Assembly (NCBI GenBank): GCA_003427395.1 | Contig: BFEA01000017.1 | Coordinates: 5,568,985 to 5,615,024 of the forward strand | Direction: 5' to 3' | Source of the DNA: Chara braunii | Lineage: Eukaryota; Streptophyta; Charophyceae; Charales; Characeae | Length of the DNA stretch: 46,040 nt | Part shown: positions 42,117 through 46,040 of the stretch, piece by piece | Numbering within the stretch: the first letter of the stretch is position 1 | How the letters are laid out: the number at the start of each line of letters is the position of its first letter | Translations under genes and position numbers: made by a program | Notes under the pieces: model-generated | What the model saw: only the letters and a program-made list of their open reading frames with translations | What the model was told of the DNA's origin: nothing | Database searches by the model: none

Positions 42117-42780
42117 GAAGATTGTCCTAGTGTAGCCGCTGACATCACACTTTTTGGTTCCGTCATGGTGTCATCTTTGTGAGTAACGGCTTCTTGACTT
42201 TGAATCTTGTTCCGGTCAGAGAAGTCGAAAACCTGAACGAGATCGGGAAATTTCGGTTCTTGATTTGCATCCGGGTTGAACAGATCCCCGAGCGATTTAC
42301 CATATCCAAAATATTTTTCCCACCGGACAGCAACATGTCTGACATTATAAACTCTCTCACCATTGCCGTTCAAGATCATAGTCATCTTGAAAGTGGCAAC
42401 CGGACGTTGTCTGCCTGACCAAGACGCTATACCACCTACCGGTCTGATTTGGTCTTGTAAGACGACATACAGAAGAAGACCACTACCAACCTGCCAAACA
42501 TCGCCTACCCAGTCCAACATCCAAATTTATCTTCGTAGTCAACGACGAGCACAGTCTCGGATAGCCCATGGACAGACTTCTCTGCGGGGCCTGCATGCCC
42601 CGCTGTCTCTTGTGCATAGTTCCGCCAACGACCACCACACCCTTCACCACGACCACCACACCCTTGACCACTCCCCGCCGTCCGGACAGGCAATGCGACC
42701 TCCCTGTCTTGATCAGATCCTCTAAGGCGACTCATCGGACCTGAAAGAGGTGTACCTCGCTGCACAGGCTTCTGCATCAC
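42117..42780 (-). pseudogene. N-terminal part of Ulp1 gene
   Basis: Joined from 42780-42505 (Gly/Arg-rich, GQGCGGRGEGCGGRWR, encoded by a duplicated 21-bp unit at about 42629-42670, then LSETVLVVDYEDKFGCWTG) and 42520-42117 (DVWQVGSGLLLYVVLQDQIR, MILNGNGERVYNVRHVAVRW, EKYFGYGKSLGDLFNP). A single frameshift at about 42515 separates them. Unknown domain. Confidence 0.45.
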
Positions 42781-42899
42781 AGAGCTTGATGATCCGCGCT
42801 GGCCAGTCGCCTTAGACCCTACCGTCTCTTCTTTCTCGACCCCAGCAACCGGGATCCCTCCGACTTTTTGGGCGAGTGCTCGACACTCTCACAACTCTT

Positions 42900-43900
42900 G
42901 GTCTTTGAGAGTTTTCCTTATTTCTCTGCAGCATCCATTTTTGTATAATCCACCAGAAGCTAATAATAGTCAAGTTGCCAGGCAAAAACCGATCAACAAT
43001 GCAAACACAGTAAATGAGAAACACCTTCATTTATGGGACGGACATGCATCCACTCCACCGTCTCGAATACTGTCGTCCCGGCATCATCGCGTTGGACACG
43101 ATAAATCCCCTTCAGGCAATATTTCTCAGGAGCGTGTTATCGTGTTTGACGCGATAACCCCAGACAACGGTACCCACCCGCCATCTGTGATACAACAGCC
43201 TTCTAAGAAGCATCGTCATGTCGGGCAAGACAAATCCCTGATACTCACCCGCCCCGTGGGACTAACAACCTCCTAAGAAGCATCATCGTGTTCGACAATC
43301 AATCCTCTTCCGACAATTCTTCTTAGGCCATGTTCGACGGTGTAACTCTGGACAGTAATACCTACCCGCCCTCTAGGATTGTCGTGTCGAACACGACAAG
43401 AGCGACAACAGCCTCCTAAGAAGCATCGTCGTGTTCGACACGACGAATCTCTCGCACCCACCCTCCCTTCGGTAATGGTTATGTCGAATACGACAACATC
43501 CTCCTTAGCAACATCATCGTGTTCGACACGACATATCCCTGCCACCCACAAGCCCTCCGGTGTCGGGACTTCGACACGACGGGTCCCTCGATGTGTTGAA
43601 GTCGGAACACATACAACAACGTCCTCCGGGATGGTCATCTCGAACATCACAACAACCTCCTTAAGAGCATCATCATGTTCAAGACGACGAATTCCTTCCA
43701 CCGACAAGCCCTCCGGTGTTGGGACTTTGACACGACGAATCCGTCGACGTGTTGAAGACAGGACACATACATCGACGACACGATTTCGATCAACACGGTC
43801 ACGCAGGGCGTCAACATCCCACCAAACCGTCGAGGCGGCAACATCGAGAACGTTTGTCGTGTTGGAGTTGATAATGACCGCGACTGCGTGATATACAACC
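42900..43900. repeat. Array of palindromic TCGTGTCGAACACGA-like motifs, cluster 1
   Basis: At least ten variants, for example tcgtgtcgaacacgac (43380), tcgtcgtgttcgacacgac (43427), catcgtgttcgacacgac (43515) and ctttgacacgacgaat (43725). They often follow cctcctaagaagcatcat (43200, 43268, 43413, 43502, 43657). 43511-43665 and 43666-43770 form a ~155-bp tandem unit. Frames on both strands (VEHDD / SSCSTR) merely translate the repeat. Confidence 0.75.
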
Positions 43901-44300
43901 GTGAGTATCCAAAGTAGGAGGACTCATCAGGCAGTCATTCACAATCCCTGTTCGTCACATGACAGTCAAATCCACATTCGTAGCATGAAGGCATGTACCA
44001 TTGACAACATTTGAACAACAGTCAAGAAATCGAAACATTTTTTTAATTAGACCACGGATATAGAAAACCAAATGCTTTGAAGGTATGTACCATTGACAAC
44101 ATTTGACCAATAGTCAAGAAATTGAAACATTTTGTTCATGAGGTCACGGATACAAACAACCAGAAGCTGACCGATTGAACAAAAAGACTGACTGACTTCA
44201 AATCATTGATAACAAAAGCGTTAGACGATTAACAGAACCGGAAAACTGGTAGTCTAATCATTTTTATATACGGTCGCCAAAAAAAAACTGACGAATATGC
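43901..44300. other. AT-richer spacer with short duplication
   Basis: ggcatgtaccattgacaacatttga (43992) recurs at 44084 (ggtatgtaccattgacaac), with following cagtcaagaaatcgaaacattt also shared: a ~92-bp duplicated segment. No gene. Confidence 0.6.
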
Positions 44301-44307
44301 AGAAGGT

Positions 44308-45198
44308 CTACCGATAACGGCGAGTTGTAATAGTCATGCAGTCACTGAACGTCATAATTGGCAATCCGAATGTCAGATATTGTGGTTCCTCGGTGGAAGC
44401 GCCATTCGCAAACACTGAAAGATATTTCATGTAGACGAAGCCGGACCTGCTGACCAAAGAATTGTCTATAGCATCCCATATAGACGACATTTTTGTTTCA
44501 ACCTCGCGCCATGCGTCGACATCGTCCACCTTACCGCCGATCACTACATCCTATTTCCTTTTCACTTCTCATTGAACTAAAATCATCCCTCTTTTAGTCA
44601 TTTCCAAACCGTTCCTGGACACGTACACCACAGCGTCAGTCAAGGTCCTATTCTTGTTCGAATACGCAACGCAAAGGACCCTGCAGAAGATGAACTCTGC
44701 CTGACACAATCTGATGCAGCAGTATGACACTGCTCGAGGCAATAGCCCAGGAGATCACAAAGGATATTGATCCAGGAACTCAGAATGTCGGGCACAGTCA
44801 AGCAACTCCTATTTCATCACATGACACTATGTGCGTGGCGAGACAGTCACATATTGGCAGTCCAACTGAATGTAATAGCGATCAGATTTTAGCTTTTTAC
44901 ACAAGTGACGCAATCGCACTGGACCGAGGACATCACGGGGCACGGGAATATAACTTCCCCACTCAAGCAACTTATAGTCCTCTGCCCATAGGCAGTCCCT
45001 GACTATCTTCTTCCACTGAGGCTCTCTCCAGGAGTCCAGGCGATCATCGATGTATGGGACGACCATCATCCACGGATCCGACTCGAAGTCCTCTGTACTC
45101 GCACCGTCGATCGCAGTGGACTCTCGAGATCCGCGGATGCACAGCGTGCAGGAAGGGAAAGGGTGTGCCAAGCGCTCGTGCCAAATAGCAGCGGTCAT
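44308..45198 (-). pseudogene. Decayed coding fragments upstream of Ulp1 gene
   Basis: 45198-44827 reads SWREPQWKKIVRDCLWAEDY, KLLEWGSYIPVPRDVLGPVR and LRHLCKKLKSDRYYIQLDC. 44544-44308 reads DAWREVETKMSSIWDAIDNS and SGFVYMKYLSVFANGAS. The sequence between them is open only in pieces. No family recognised. They share strand and decay with the Ulp1 gene and may be its first exons. Confidence 0.4.
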
Positions 45199-45289
45199 CG
45201 TGTGAGATGTTCATCGCGACTTTGAAGCGCCCTGCACGCCACAATAGCAGCAATTAGCAAAACCACACGGCCCATGCGAAAACAAATAT

Positions 45290-45870
45290 AATGATGCTCC
45301 CAAAGGACGGTCGTGTCGAGCATGACGATGCTCCCAAAGGACGGTCGTCGATAACCCCCTCACGGGCCATCGTGTTCGGCACGACGATGACATGCCTTGC
45401 AAACGGCCGGATTGTGCGAGGGACGGTCGTCGTGTTGAACACAACAAACACCCACTGCAACAGAGACACAGGGACACATCGTGTCGAACAAATGACACCC
45501 TGAAGGTTGGAACCAAATCGAAACAAGTGGCTCATTTCCGCAACACAATCGGTGCCCCGGTACCTCACATGCCAACGAGCTGCACATGCGAACGAGAGTT
45601 AGTCTACCGCATCCCCCCATACGTCTGCAAGAAATCCAGAACTCAAAAGCACATGAAACACTCACTGTAGTCGGGACTGTTGCTCCTTTCCTTGCTCCGG
45701 CCAATGGCAATATCACACCCACCCACGACCGACAGACCAAGTGTTGATCCCGACAAACATGCCCGCTGAAGCAACCCTTGCCTCGGTGTTGTGCAAACCT
45801 AACCCTGTGAAAAAAGGGCACCATCGTGTCGAACACGATAACCTCTCGAAGGGCAATCGTGTTCGATATG
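45290..45870. repeat. Array of palindromic TCGTGTCGAACACGA-like motifs, cluster 2
   Basis: Motifs at about 45308 (tcgtgtcgagcatgacga), 45368 (atcgtgttcggcacgacga), 45428 (gtcgtgttgaacacaac), 45479 (tcgtgtcgaacaaatgac), 45824 (atcgtgtcgaacacgat) and 45857 (atcgtgttcgatatgac). A gatgctcccaaaggacggtcgt unit is tandem at 45292 and 45328. Confidence 0.75.
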
Positions 45871-45958
45871 ACCACCAGTACCTACCAGTTGTCAAAGCCT
45901 GTGGCTCAGCCTACCGGTATCCCGAACTATGCCGAGCCTCGGGCTAATGGTAGGTACA

Positions 45959-46040
45959 CATAAAAAAATAAAAATTAAGAAAAAAAAAAAAAAATGATAA
46001 TTTTTCTGCAAAAAAAAAAAAGAAATTGAAAAAAAAAAAG
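45959..46040. repeat. A-rich low-complexity tract
   Basis: Poly(A) runs broken by ttaag, tgataattttt and gaaattg at the window end. It could be a retroposon tail or plain low complexity. Confidence 0.8.

Noticed and set aside
43273-43891. Long frames on both strands (VEHDD- and SSCSTR-rich)
   Set aside because: They translate the palindromic repeat array; openness follows from the CG-rich motif.

Overview
This is a eukaryotic, repeat-dominated window with no intact cellular gene that I can support. It holds LTR retrotransposons with plant-type features (a primer-binding site complementary to tRNA-Asp, a chromodomain integrase), a LINE, a Ulp1-type protease pseudogene with apparent introns, and many AAT/ATT, TTTA and GA microsatellites. 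This suggests a large streptophyte genome, plausibly a charophyte alga such as Chara. The clade call is inference. Two runs of N (19888-20127, 31122-32081) and scattered single N show a draft assembly.

Layout. (1) A giant inverted repeat frames the left two thirds: left arm 1-5060 (cut by the window edge) and right arm 21644-30844. They are roughly 94% alike where I compared them by eye. The right arm carries about 4.1 kb (24223-28335) that the left arm lacks. Arms are noncoding mosaics of microsatellites, about 90-bp hairpin elements, a 350-bp repeat with ATT tails and tRNA-like sequences. (2) The core 5061-21643 holds a large Ty3/gypsy-type element on the minus strand: 334-bp LTR (17929-18262) with TATA and AATAAA, PBS, three ORFs before gag (two of them divergent tandem paralogues), Gag-protease, RT-RNase H, integrase, and a second Gag-like ORF with a duplicated N-terminal module (8448-6658). 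It has inserted into the RT gene of an older retrotransposon whose Gag-PR-RT part occupies 18263-21643. The left LTR is not visible. (3) 30752-31121 starts a ~163-bp satellite that runs into the 960-N gap. (4) 33155-35578 is the 3' half (RT thumb, RNase H, dead integrase, chromodomain) of a plus-strand chromovirus. (5) 36870-38826 is a degenerate LINE (APE-like endonuclease, linker, RT). (6) 39050-42780, with related fragments to 45198, is a decayed minus-strand gene ending in a Ulp1/C48 cysteine-protease domain. It is bordered by arrays of a short palindromic motif (TCGTGTCGAACACGA type).

The gypsy ORFs are strikingly long and in frame but carry many nonsense codons (11 in gag-pol, 3 in the second Gag) and only two obvious frameshifts. 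This pattern fits cytosine deamination of a silenced element. The least explained material is the pair of pre-gag ORFs (16360-17106 and 15618-16274) and the post-integrase Gag-like ORF.
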